From positions 174,327,021 through 174,391,020 of the forward strand of contig CM056741.1 in NCBI GenBank assembly GCA_029851415.1: DNA of 64,000 bases, in the 5' to 3' direction. Positions 35,418-46,665 of the stretch are shown piece by piece. The DNA comes from Eretmocerus hayati. Its lineage: Eukaryota; Arthropoda; Insecta; Hymenoptera; Aphelinidae. The notes under the pieces were generated by a model. The model did not search any database. It was not told where the DNA came from and saw only the letters and a list, made by a program, of their open reading frames with translations. Position 1 is the first letter of the stretch. The number at the start of each line of letters is the position of its first letter. A program made the position numbers and the translations under genes.

Positions 35418-37950
35418 CTTGATGCATCCTATCAAACACTTCCACTCTCTATAATCTTCTTTTTGAAATGAAATTACCATAGAAATTACATCGATACATG
35501 TATGAAATCTAAATCTTTAATTAATATTAGATTATGATTTGATTTTTGATGTTTCAAAAACAGTTGGCGGTGGCATCTTTTTAAATGAAATTTCTTTTAT
35601 TCCATTTCGGTTGTGAATTGGATTCAAGTCAACGATTATGGTTTCTTGGTATAATCAAAATGTTCGATGTTATCTTCGATTAGAAGGAAAACATAGGAAT
35701 CAAGTTTTTCAGGGACTCTGGATCTAATCAAGAACAAAGCATTCCGAATATTTGATTTGCTATGAAGTTCCAAAAAACCTAAGATATTGTCAAAAATTAT
35801 TTAGAGTGTCAAGAGTGACAAAAATCCTAGAACACATGATTCAAGGATACCTAGATTACTGGGGTCATTTTTTCGTAAAGCAGATCACAGGCCAATGAGT
35901 AATTATAAATTTGGTCAAAACATAACTGATATCGTCTACTCATCTTAGATTTCCATGAGTCAGCTCAAAAATGAGCTTTGTCTATTGTTCAGATGGAATA
36001 TGATACGTCATCATGACTTTTGTCGACAATGTGGGAGAAATTCTTGGTAAATATTTTTCAGGAAGCGTTTCAAGAAAATCTTGTATTACGAGTTTGAAAA
36101 AACCCTGAGAACACGAATCAGGACTCGCTCAAACCATCTTTATACATTTTTATCAAAAGTACAAAAGAACTGTTTTGGGTGCTCTGGGCTTGAAGTGCAC
36201 TAATTTTTATTCGCCATAATTCTTTTCAGTTTAATCGATGTTAGTTTCGCGGTTTGTCCAAACCACATTTTGATTACTTCCGTTGTAAATAATAGTCTTT
36301 GGTTGATTCTCGTTCGCCGTATCTATATAGCGTCAATATTGATACTTTGATAATTGTGATTAGTATCAGATTGAGCTCTATTGACTTTTTATGCTTGGCC
36401 GATATCGCCAAGTCACACAATCATGATAATTTTTTCTATAAGAAATCAGCGGGGGTTATTTTCAGAATAAAGAAATTCTGTAAAATTGGTCAAGAAACAT
36501 CTTGCTACTGAAGACAAGATTTCACCAATCATTTAATGCATTGTTATAGTCATCTGAATTATCTTGCAGGGAAACGTTAAACCTTTGTTGAAGGTACATG
36601 ACAAGGGTTTTTGAAAATAAAATGTTTAGTCACCACACGTGACGCTTGGTTACAGGTAATAGTTCAGAGTAAAACAATCACGTTTGCTCATCTTTCTTAC
36701 ATTTTTTTATCGTCAAAGTTTTTGCACGAATTTTATCAGAACTATGGTAAAAAAGGCCAGATACATCGAAGCTCGACGGAAAATGAACTTTCCAAGTTAA
36801 AACAGTCAGACCGCTGTGATCATGATGGAAAATGGACATGTTAACCATTCTCATTTACGATTAGATACAAGTAGAAATTGATCATCATTTTTTGTCAGTA
36901 AGCGTGATACTGAACTTTCTTGAGAATGTTTTTAATTTATGACCATATAGTTTTGCAAATGCGTAACGATTTTGACTGGTGAGATCTAAAAAAAAAAGTT
37001 GTAGAAATTAGACCATTATGAAGCATTTCTCCAGGTCCAGCATACCATGAAAATCATCATTCTTTGAAACAGTTTCGTAACTCGACTTCTGATGCATTTA
37101 ATCGACTTACAAGCTAGAGGGGTTTTCAAGCTCAAAAAAGTACAACATATATTTTTATAGTACGCTGCAAGTATACATGATCGTCGAATCCTAATCTCTA
37201 CATACAACACGTTTTGCGATGGAAATTTTACTCCGAGTGAATCTCTTTTCCATCTATTTGGAAGATATCACAGCTAGACGTAGATATTGTAGACTGATCA
37301 TACGCTCGCACCTAACCAATGAATATATATTTTATGCAGCGTTCCATATTATGTACTCTTTTCTCGTAACAATGAATAAAAATAAGTACGATACATAGCT
37401 CGAATAAAATTCTAATACAGCATGACTAAAAAAATATTTGGATCATAGAGGCATAAAAATTAGTACTCACAAATCAGAATTGAGTGGCTGGTAAGGTGCA
37501 ATACGACTCAATACTACTGCATTCATATTGAGACAGGGAATAAATATGATATCTCACTTACTTATACATTCACTTATTAGTTGTATGTACTACATACGTG
37601 TTTCGTGAGCTTGCGCAGACAATAGTGTGCTTTTGCAAGGAGAAATAAGCTCCTACTCACACATTGCCGTTTCACTCGCTCTCAGACATTTTTGGCTCAT
37701 TCTACAGTGAAAGCTCTACTTTGCTCGTATAATATATTTTCCCTGAGTGAGCTTGGCACAATCGAGTCCTTCCGTCAACATTTTTAGTCTGAGTTGGGAG
37801 TTATTCTAGAATTTTGCCAGTCATCTTTAAATATGGGGATTCAAACTTAATTTTAAAATGACTTTTAAAGGAGATATTCCCATCCGCGGAAACCCATCAC
37901 TTAGACGGGAAAAAAAGTTTTTACACCCTTGCATCGAAATGTATTATTTT
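35418..37950. other. Spacer without recognised genes
   Basis: AT-rich; short frames only. No strong repeat was noticed. The upstream region of acetyltransferase copy 2 would be at its left side. Confidence 0.35.
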
Positions 37951-37960
37951 GATGAACTGT

Positions 37961-39022
37961 GAATGAATGAATGATATCCTTTATTCGTCATACGACAAAA
38001 ATACACCTACATATTTTCATATGTGTCACATATAAATATATATATATAAAATTAATGAATATTCCGATAAAATCATATTGAGAAATAATTTGGTCAAGGA
38101 TAGATATATCACAGTTGTGACTAGTCATACACTTTACGATTTCACTTGAAAGAAAATGAGATAAAGGGCATAGGTTCACAAAAATATCACAGTTTTTCTT
38201 CAGTCTGGTGACAGAAGGTCACTTACAATTAATAAGAGATAGAGAGAAAAAGAACAAAAACCCGAGCCCATCAAGATTAAAGATTAAAGTAATGCTGCTT
38301 TTCCGGATCAATCCTCTGAGGAGACTTTGTTAATAGAAAATCTTTCAAGGACTCTTTGAACAAGGGTGTTTTCCCCAGCTGCCGAAAGCCCGGAGGGAGA
38401 AAGTTCCACAAATGAGCACATTGAACCTGGAAAGATCTCCTTCCATATTCAAGTCTCATATTGGGAACTTTGAGTACCCGCTCTTCTGCATCACCACGTG
38501 CGGGGCGTTCAGATTGGTACCTGGTGAACATCGCAGCTAGGTAGCCAGGCTCTCCTAAATGCATGATCTTATGCATTAACAGAGCTGCGAAGTACATTCT
38601 CCGCGAATCAGTACGCAACCAACCCAAACGCTCCCTAAACGGGGTGATGTGCTCGTCTCTCCTAAGATCAAAAATATACCTCACACATGAATTGCTTAGT
38701 CGTTGTATCCGTTGCCGCTGTTCGTCCGTGGCGTCGAGGTACACGACCGTACAGTAATCTAAATGCGGTTGAACCAGAGACTCGACTAGGCGAATTCGGA
38801 GAGGTCTGGTGATACACGCCCTAAAAAACCGCAATCCGTATAGGGCTCTGTTGACTTTCTTAGTTACTTGATCAATGTGCGGTTTCCATGTCAATTCACT
38901 GTCAAGTGTAACACCTAGACTCACGACCGTATCGCTGAATGGAATGAACTTTCCTTCCTGTATCTCAACCCCTGGCAAGTCCATTCTCTTCAAATCTTTG
39001 ATATTCCTCTCAGAACTGAAAT
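37961..39022 (-). mobile_element. 5'-truncated non-LTR retrotransposon (LINE) 3' end
   Basis: The minus strand encodes the C-terminal part of a Jockey/CR1-like reverse transcriptase (38277-39020), then a ~300 bp 3' UTR with AATAAA and a (ATTC)n tail. It was inserted into a copy of the ACTGTGCGCAAAGTG repeat: left flank GATGAACTGTGA (37951) and right flank AGAGTCGACAAACTGTGCG (39023) rejoin to give the uninterrupted sequence still seen at 39117-39145. Confidence 0.85.
38277..39020 (-). pseudogene. LINE reverse transcriptase C-terminal fragment
   Basis: About 245 codons without stops. LGVTLDSELTWKPHID and VNRALYGLRFFR followed by LVESLVQPHLDYCTVVY are hallmarks of the region after the catalytic palm in Jockey/CR1/RTE-like LINE proteins, and the final LWNFLPPGFRQL block is also typical. 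The catalytic YADD motif and the endonuclease are absent because of 5' truncation. The frame extends upstream into flanking repeat, where the first residues are not LINE-derived. It is inactive, although the open frame suggests a fairly young insertion. Confidence 0.85.
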
Positions 39023-39230
39023 AGAGTCGACAAACTGTGCGCAAAGTATATATACTTTTACGCACATTGTATCAAAAGATAGTTTTATGCCCATGTATCG
39101 GATCAGACTTTTTGATGAACTGTGAGTGAGAGTCGATAAACTTGGCGCAAAATACACTTTTGCGCACAGTGCTTGAAATAGTACATTTCGATACGAGAGC
39201 AGAAACCACTCGGGCCGAGTGTCGAATACA
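39023..39230. repeat. ACTGTGCGCAAAGT repeat, tandem pair
   Basis: Two diverged copies of one unit lie side by side: AGTCGACAAACTGTGCGC at 39024 and AGTCGATAAACTTGGCGC at about 39130. Both are followed by TTTTACGCACA/TTTTGCGCACAGTG. This is the target of the LINE to its left. Confidence 0.65.
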
Positions 39231-39744
39231 ATTTTTCCATCAGGTGTAATGGAAAAGAGATAAAAAAAAACCACTGTACGGAAAAGTCAAATTCCCGCTC
39301 TGAAGATGAAAAACGTGAGTAATCTTATCATATTTGTTCCTGTAATGATGAAACCAATGGAGTCAGTGACGATTCCTAACGAGGCATAATCACGACATCA
39401 ATCTGTCATTGTCGAGGAAAATCTAAGACCAAGAGTTTTGCCGCATTAGAGTCTGTCAACTTAACAAATAGCTATGGAGGAACTTCATTTACAACCTCGT
39501 TTATAACAAAACTCATTGAAGATTGATGCAAACCCAATCGGAGATGGAATATTCATTGCAAGTTTGGACTTGAATATTCATAATCCATTTCAAATTACTT
39601 GATCATTAATATGCATCCTGAGATCTATAGATATCTGCTGCACCGGGTAAGATGATCATTCTCTGTAACTCGTCTCACACGATGATCGGATACTCTCTTC
39701 AAAATAAGTAATCAGATTCGTACAAGTATATATGGTTGTAGGTA

Positions 39745-40709
39745 ACCGTAGACCGGGGTGACTTTGGCCACTTTGGAGCTTCTATTCAAAGCCTCATTGC
39801 GATTGTCCAACAAAATCTATATGTATCTTATTAGGCAATTCGACACGTTTTGACTTCTTCTTTAAAATCCTGTACTCAGAATTTAATTCCACCCATTTAC
39901 ATTTTCAAGAACTTCAAAAAACAGGGTGGCCATAGTCACCTCGGCATCCGGCGTAACTATGGCCACCTTCGTCGAGCAGCGCGAACTTTTTGTACTTTTC
40001 AACACAACACTTACGGGTGTTCTCTCCCCGGGTCACATTTTCTGATCACGAATGGGTCAAGAAACAGAACATAAAAATCTTATAGAATAATGCCGATGAA
40101 CTTGAGACTTGCCGACCTAGCTTGAACAACGAAATTAAGCCAACGACTCCAGGTTGGCCAGAGTCACCGCGACACCGCGAGAAATCATAACAGAGTCTTG
40201 GTCGCTATCTAAAAGCATAGCCGCTAAATACCAAGAATTTGCCTCGATTTCTCGTTGTGCGCGAATAACCCAAGAATTAACAAGTTTTCGTTCAAATGGT
40301 CATTAAGAGTGGCGGCTAGGGTGGCCAAAGTCACCCCAGGGAAGCCAAGAAATTACACATTTTCGTTCGAACAAACGGTCATCTTCAATAATTGTGACGC
40401 CTAAATTCAATCGGCAATAGCACAAAATTTAACTTACTAAGAGAAAATCATTGGAAGGAGATGGATGTCGATTAGTGAGATGTTGTGTCGGACTCTTGTG
40501 ACATAAACATGTTACTTGAAAATTTTCACTTCATTCCAACAAAACAATGGGTCGATAAAATCCAAATGAGCTAATATATTCTAAAAGTAGAGTTTCTGAG
40601 CTTTAAAATGAGCTATTGAACGGCCCTCTAGTCTAGGTGACACAGCGTCGGAGCTACGACTTTTACAATTTTTTTCCTGAAAAGTGGCCAAAGTCATCCC
40701 GGTTTACAG
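39745..40709. mobile_element. ~965 bp MITE with internal GTGGCCAAAGTCACC repeats
   Basis: Ends ACCGTAGACCGGGGTGACTT and complement (to GGTTTACAGT), adjacent to TA. The terminal GTGACTTTGGCCAC motif recurs inside near 39925, 39955, 40150 and 40320 in both orientations. No coding capacity was seen. Confidence 0.75.
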
Positions 40710-42120
40710 TATTTTAGAGGAAATTTAGTTCATTTGAATTATCTGAGTGCTCCTGATATATCATGCCGGTGAAAATATCTGGAAGTTGCAGCTATGATAT
40801 AAGATCGTAGGTAACATAAGTAGCCCTAATCTGCTCCCATTCAAGATCACCGGTGTACGCACTTCCGTTTGCCGCGCGATTTTCTCAAGTTTGTCATGTT
40901 AGAAGACAAAAGAGTGGCATTTTGGACCGATCCAGAGTGAACTTCGCGTTCTCTACAACGAAAATATTGTTTTTGCAACTTCCAAGTTTTCGCTTCTCGG
41001 ACAGCAAAAATGGCGGCAAAACACATTGCCTCGGCCAATACTGAGTAACCTTAGCTTATTTTGGGTCCAGAATTCATTCCAGGGAACCCGACCATCGATA
41101 AATTTGATTCATTCTCATAATCCATGGCTGGTACTGAAACAATAAATCCAATCCATCGGTGGTTGCGTTTGCTGTAATGAATTTTGAACCCGTGGCGTCG
41201 CGCAAAATTGTGGCGTAGCGCTTTGTCTGTCATCACCCTAAGCGGGGGCTGTACTTCGACTCATGACTGTTGAATTCTCGTTTCAGTCCTTGTGTGCGGA
41301 ACTCTAGAACTCCATTGATCCTTCTTTTCATCACTCGCCCTCATTGTCATACTTTAAAATTCTATTAACGACGTCATCTGCTTGAGCTTGACTCAGACTG
41401 CGAAGCCATCATTCTTCCCGACAAGAAAAGAGATCAGCTGTTCTGACGTTAAACTGCGTGATATTCTTCTTAGATTTGTTCAACTCCATACGCGCGCCTT
41501 GACCAAAGCGTTTGCATGATGTAAAACTGATTGAATTTCATATTAACTTGTACCCAAAGTTTGTATTGCTTTTGCCAAATAAAATCATACCTATATATCT
41601 ATCTACCCCATCCACGCATCCACCAACCCATCTAACCGTTCACTCACTCTACTCTCCAAGTCTCCACCCAATATATGTGACCCATACGGTTCATGTTATG
41701 GCCACTCGTATTATATTTTACCCGTTTGATACACAGGAGACCTGATATGCAGGATTCGGGCGGACAGACTTTGACGGGCATTCAACTTATAATCATACCT
41801 CTGATAACACAAACATTCAAGTCTGTCGACAAACTGTTTGAGATCGTGATAATTGTTCCTTGTTGGTTCATGCAAATTGATCTAAAAGAAACGCATTCAT
41901 CAGTAAAGTAAATCATGACACACAGGCAGTGAAGGTACATACATTTTTTGAAACTGAATCATCCTTTTATGTGATACAACAATATAAAATTTGTGAATTA
42001 GTATTGGAGGATTAATATCATTTCTCTATCGATATCAAAGTTGAGACCAATTTAATTAGAAATTACCAACCAGGTTTTGATCGTGAAGATGTTAATTGAT
42101 CTATATGACTATCGCGAGAA
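40710..42120. other. Spacer without recognised genes
   Basis: No gene was recognised. A CCATCCACGCATCCACC-type C/A/T-rich stretch occurs at 41607-41670. Confidence 0.35.
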
Positions 42121-42126
42121 AAATTT

Positions 42127-42196
42127 CCCAGGTCCGAGATTGAACCAGGAACTTTCTTCTTGTCGAGAAGGCGCTCTGACAGTTGAGTTATAACAA
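42127..42196 (-). repeat. tRNA-like relic or SINE head
   Basis: On the minus strand, AACTCAACTGTCAGAGCGC (42189-42171) resembles box A and GGTTCAATC (42146-42138) is a good box B, at tRNA-like spacing with a 4-5 bp anticodon-type stem between. The acceptor ends do not pair, so it is not a working tRNA gene. It is probably the head of an old tRNA-derived SINE. No poly(A) tail is evident. Confidence 0.5.
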
Positions 42197-42486
42197 TATT
42201 AAATATATATAGGGCTCGGCTGAGCTCGGCGAGAAGAAAAATCCTACTTCAATTCTGGGCCTGGGCGATTTTTTCCACGATGTTAGTCTTATACATTTTG
42301 CAATCCTTCAGTCAGTCATATGCAAATTTTCAATGACTATTTCCCGAACTGAATATGATAATAGTAGGCAGAGGGTTCGGAATACTTGAAATTAAATACC
42401 CGTTATCCATGTTTGTTCACTCGCTTGTAATGACAATTCTAAGAATTAACAGCTGATTTGCGAGTCAATTGTTGTTTATTTAAGAC

Positions 42487-42519
42487 AACGTTTCGATAGA
42501 CTTTGCTATCCTCATCAGG
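42487..42519 (-). other. Hammerhead-like / Penelope-type motif
   Basis: The minus strand reads CCTGATGAGG, then GATAG-CAAAGT-CTATC, then GAAACGTTG. This is the CUGAUGA...GAAAC core order with a 5 bp stem II, plus the potential two-base-pair stem III ACGTTGTC. One extra G after CUGAUGAG breaks the canonical A9/10.1 spacing, and stem I pairing is poor. Similar CTGATGA...CGAAACGT sequences occur in Penelope-like elements of animals. I see no Penelope reverse transcriptase nearby. Confidence 0.4.
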
Positions 42520-43348
42520 TCTTGATATCAATAAAAAGTCATGAACATCTCTCCTCGTAATTACTCATCAATCATTGATGAGAGTCAATTTTCTTGCCTG
42601 TAAATAAATACCCGTTACTATACCGATCATTACAACTCGTTGAATACCGGAAAATAATGAGGACTCGAGATCTTGATTAATACTATATCAAATCAACACG
42701 GGTACGTGGATGTTCAAGAACTTGTCCATTACCAAACGCAAACTTCTTCACCAATATTTATCCATAGTTATACAAATTAAATATGAATGCATCATTCCAC
42801 TTTGAAAATATCAATTTACTCATATTGAGCACAATCGCTTCGAGAGTTAGTCTGACAAAAAATTTCCAATCCTGATACAACATACAAATTTTGTCATTGA
42901 ACCTCAACATCAGAAGTGTAGCTCTTAAAACAAGGTTACAAGGTACATACCTTCCTGATTAACCGTCAACAATTTTATTATGTTATGATTCCTGAACAAG
43001 TTGCAGCCATTCATTGAAAGTGGTTATGATAGATTTTAATATTGTTGGAGCCTTGCTGCTTTCTCGGAAAGAAAGGTATTGTGTTTTTTAATACATTTAT
43101 AATTTCAAACAATACCATGAACAAAATTACAATAAGTCTTGTCGAATTTTAGCATGCAGTGAACTTCACTTACACTATATTAGTGAGAAACTATGACGAG
43201 AGAAACGTATTGACGAGAGATGCCCCATCTAAGCCATGCTCAAAGAATGCAAACTCAGTTTGCATCAGACCTTGCACAAGTGCATATTTTTTGCATGGCA
43301 GTATATTTTGATAAGTAGGAAATTTTAGATTATAATGTAACTTGAATG
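42520..43348. other. Spacer downstream of acetyltransferase copy 3
   Basis: AT-rich, no recognised feature. It should contain the 3' UTR of the gene ending at 43349. Confidence 0.35.
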
Positions 43349-46300
43349 TCACGCAAGATTGAATTTTTTCATCATTAGTTTTGTGTATTTTGATTCGACG
43401 TTGGGGAAAACATGGTTTCCACTGCTATCGAGAAGATCACCACAATTCACTGATGCATATTCCTTAAAACCAGCACGCGCAGCTTCACTTTGAGATGGTT
43501 TGGCTGTAAACATTGAAGAAGTAGCTACGATTCCATACTTCTTTGCCATTTCGTCCCTGCAAAAGACACGGTAAAAATTAGTTGTTCTCATTACGCGTGA
43601 CATTATATTAAAAAGGTTGTTAATGGGGATCTCCTATAGTGGGCGAGACAATAATATGGAAATACATATATGCAGTAAGGTAAGTGTGCCCAATATGCCC
43701 CCACTACTTTTGTTTTGTTCATAGTTTTGGCTCACTTCAATATTTTTCAACGTATCTTAGCGCATTTTGAAGCTTGTTTTAAGATCTTTGAAATGAGCTA
43801 AATTACGTTTGATTTTGACGAATTAGAGCCGAGCTATCTTGATTTTTGCAGGAAAAGATTTTTTGCCAGTTTTTGACAATGTGTTCCTAATATTCCCTCA
43901 TAATCATTTCGCGATTCCGAAGCTCTGGAAAAGAGATATCGGATCCGGAGCATGACAGTAATGTATTGAATGATTAAATTGTCATAATTGAAGGTATTGT
44001 CGATGATTTAGAGTGCACGTAACCTCGAAATTAACATAAAAACCAATTTTTAGCATATTTTGCGAGATCTGGTGCATTTTGAAGGATCCACCTTGCTGGA
44101 TATTGCTAAACACATATAAAAAAAATGTTATCTCGACAAACAAGTGCTAAAAGTACTTGGTGGCATGGAGCGAAGCACTCTACACGCGGAAAAAGGGATG
44201 GGAGCATATTAGGAACACTGCACTTTTTTTAGTAATGTGAGCGTGGAATCGGCTAGGAATCGAATTTTGCAATTTTGTAGAAAGCATATCAAAGTTGAAA
44301 CAACAACAGAGAAAATGAGCTAAAGTACGTTGAGATTAGTTGCACCAATTTTGTTTGGCATAGCTTTTAGTAATTAACAAAAAAGAAGTCGAGAGTACCA
44401 AAAACCACTACTTTCGTTCTAAGAAATGCGCGTGTCATTTAGGATCGGTCCAAAAGGTGAGTTTTCTCATATTTTAACGTAACAAACATGAAAAAAATGC
44501 ACGGCAAGGCCTGCGGGTTCGTACATTCGAGAACTTGAGTGGGGGCATACTAGGGAATGGGGGCATATTAGGCACACTTACCTTATTATTTCACATGCAA
44601 GTGAGGAAAATGCGAAATTCTCATCTTTATTCCTATCTTCTCTAGTAGGAATTCATTCTCTATTATTCATCAGCCAACCGACTGTACCAGTCATAGAGAT
44701 ATTATACCATAGATTGGTCATAGAGATATTATACCATAGATTGGTATAATATCTCTATGGTCCAAGTTATGTCAGTCAAGTCTATAATCGTGGCTGATCT
44801 TTTTTCATACTGACATACAACACTATCATCAACTATCATCAACTACTCATCATTATCACCACAATTACTTATTTCGCGATGAAAATTTTGAACTTCTCCA
44901 ATCAACATTTGGAATTAAACTTTTTTGAAAAATTACTAAATGTGGTCTTTAAATTTTGGTGTTGACTTCTTTCAGGGTAGCAAATAAGGTTCTCAATTTT
45001 TAAGTTCATACTTCCTTTTTTTCAGTGCAGTACTGATTGGGTAACCCACTGATTTTGTAAGAAAACATTTATTATTACATCGATGACCGAACAATTTTCA
45101 ACCCTTGCGCACCGCCGCGATACGTGCAAGAATTTATACGTCCATACGTAGAAACAGCGTGTTTCTAGGCCTCCTCGCTACTCGAGGAGACCTGGAAACA
45201 AGCTGTTTCTGCGTACAGACGTATAAAACTGCATACGCGTCTCGTGCGGAATGTACTATTATCGCGCAGGGATTCATATGTCATGACATTTTTCCAATGA
45301 TGATTTTGTTCAGGACTTACCTAGCTGTAAGTATATGGTATCCCAATTTCTGACCTCGGTATTCTGGTGAAACACTGAGACTGATTGAACTAATGTAAGT
45401 AGTCACGTTGAATATTTTTGTCACATCAGCTTGCTCGACTAAAGCATCGAAGACTCCCCAAATTTTCATGAATTTTGGAGAAAAAGTTGCCTGTAATCGA
45501 AACAAACATTTTTCCATTATTGAATTATGAAATAAATACTAATACATCTGTCTAATCATTCCCCGCTGCTTACTATCATTATTAATCTGCCAAAAGCATT
45601 AATTAAATGTAAAGTCGCAAATCATCCACAAATTCCAGTTTACCAACAAAAAAAATTCGCTCGAGGAGAAAATGAAATAAAAAAAGGTTAGAAAAAATGG
45701 ATTTTTTACGATACGCTTTTATTCACAGCTCTAATATTTTTCTCAACAACTAAAAAGCATAAAATAATCTGAAATTCCATCAGTCAGCCCAGTTCATTTT
45801 GAGAAAAATCTTATGACATGCCGTTGCCTACACCTGTTATCTCAGAAAATAATTGTTGAATTCGGTGTTCATTTATCTCTCGGGGATCCCTCTCAACCCA
45901 TCATGATGAATCTCGGAGAACATTCACTGTACCATAATTACAGATGATAAAAGCGTGGCGTGCTGAACTTCCGGGCAAGAAGTGCATGATCTATGGACAT
46001 TTTCTCATTAGCAATCGAGAATTTGAAGTATGGGGAAATATCACTTCACGCTTTTATCATCTGTAATTATGGTACAGTGAATGTTCTCCGAGATTCATCA
46101 TGATGGGTTGAGAGGGATCCCCGAGAGATAGATGAACACCGAATTCAACAATTATTTTCTGAGATAACAGGTGTAGGCAACGGCATGTCATAAGATTTTT
46201 CTCAAAATTAACTGGGCTGACTGATGGAATTTCAGATTATTTTATGCTTTTTAGTTGTTGAGAAAAATATTAGAGCTGTGAATAAAAGCGTATCGTAAAA

Positions 46301-46609
46301 AATCTATTTTTTCTAACCTTTTTTTATTTTATATTTTTTAGTCGGATGGTTGTGCGTAAAGCATATCCGTATCACTAAAAAAAAATATGAAACTGTAATA
46401 TTAACCGTAGTCATCTCATCTCGAGAGCCTGTGTGTGCGCGCGCCGCCAGCTGCCAGCAAAAAATGCATCGAAAATGACGTATGGATTACCAAGCCCTGC
46501 AGTGAGTTTGGTTTGGTTGTTTAGCCAACCCTGGGCCGCTTTCGGTCTTTTGCTGCACGGAGTGGAAACGCGCGGCTGATGCATGTTAGGTTAGGGTGCA
46601 CGAGAAAGG

Positions 46610-46665
<56 letters not shown>

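Noticed and set aside
42127..42196. Functional tRNA gene
   Set aside because: The acceptor ends do not pair and the anticodon stem-loop is irregular.
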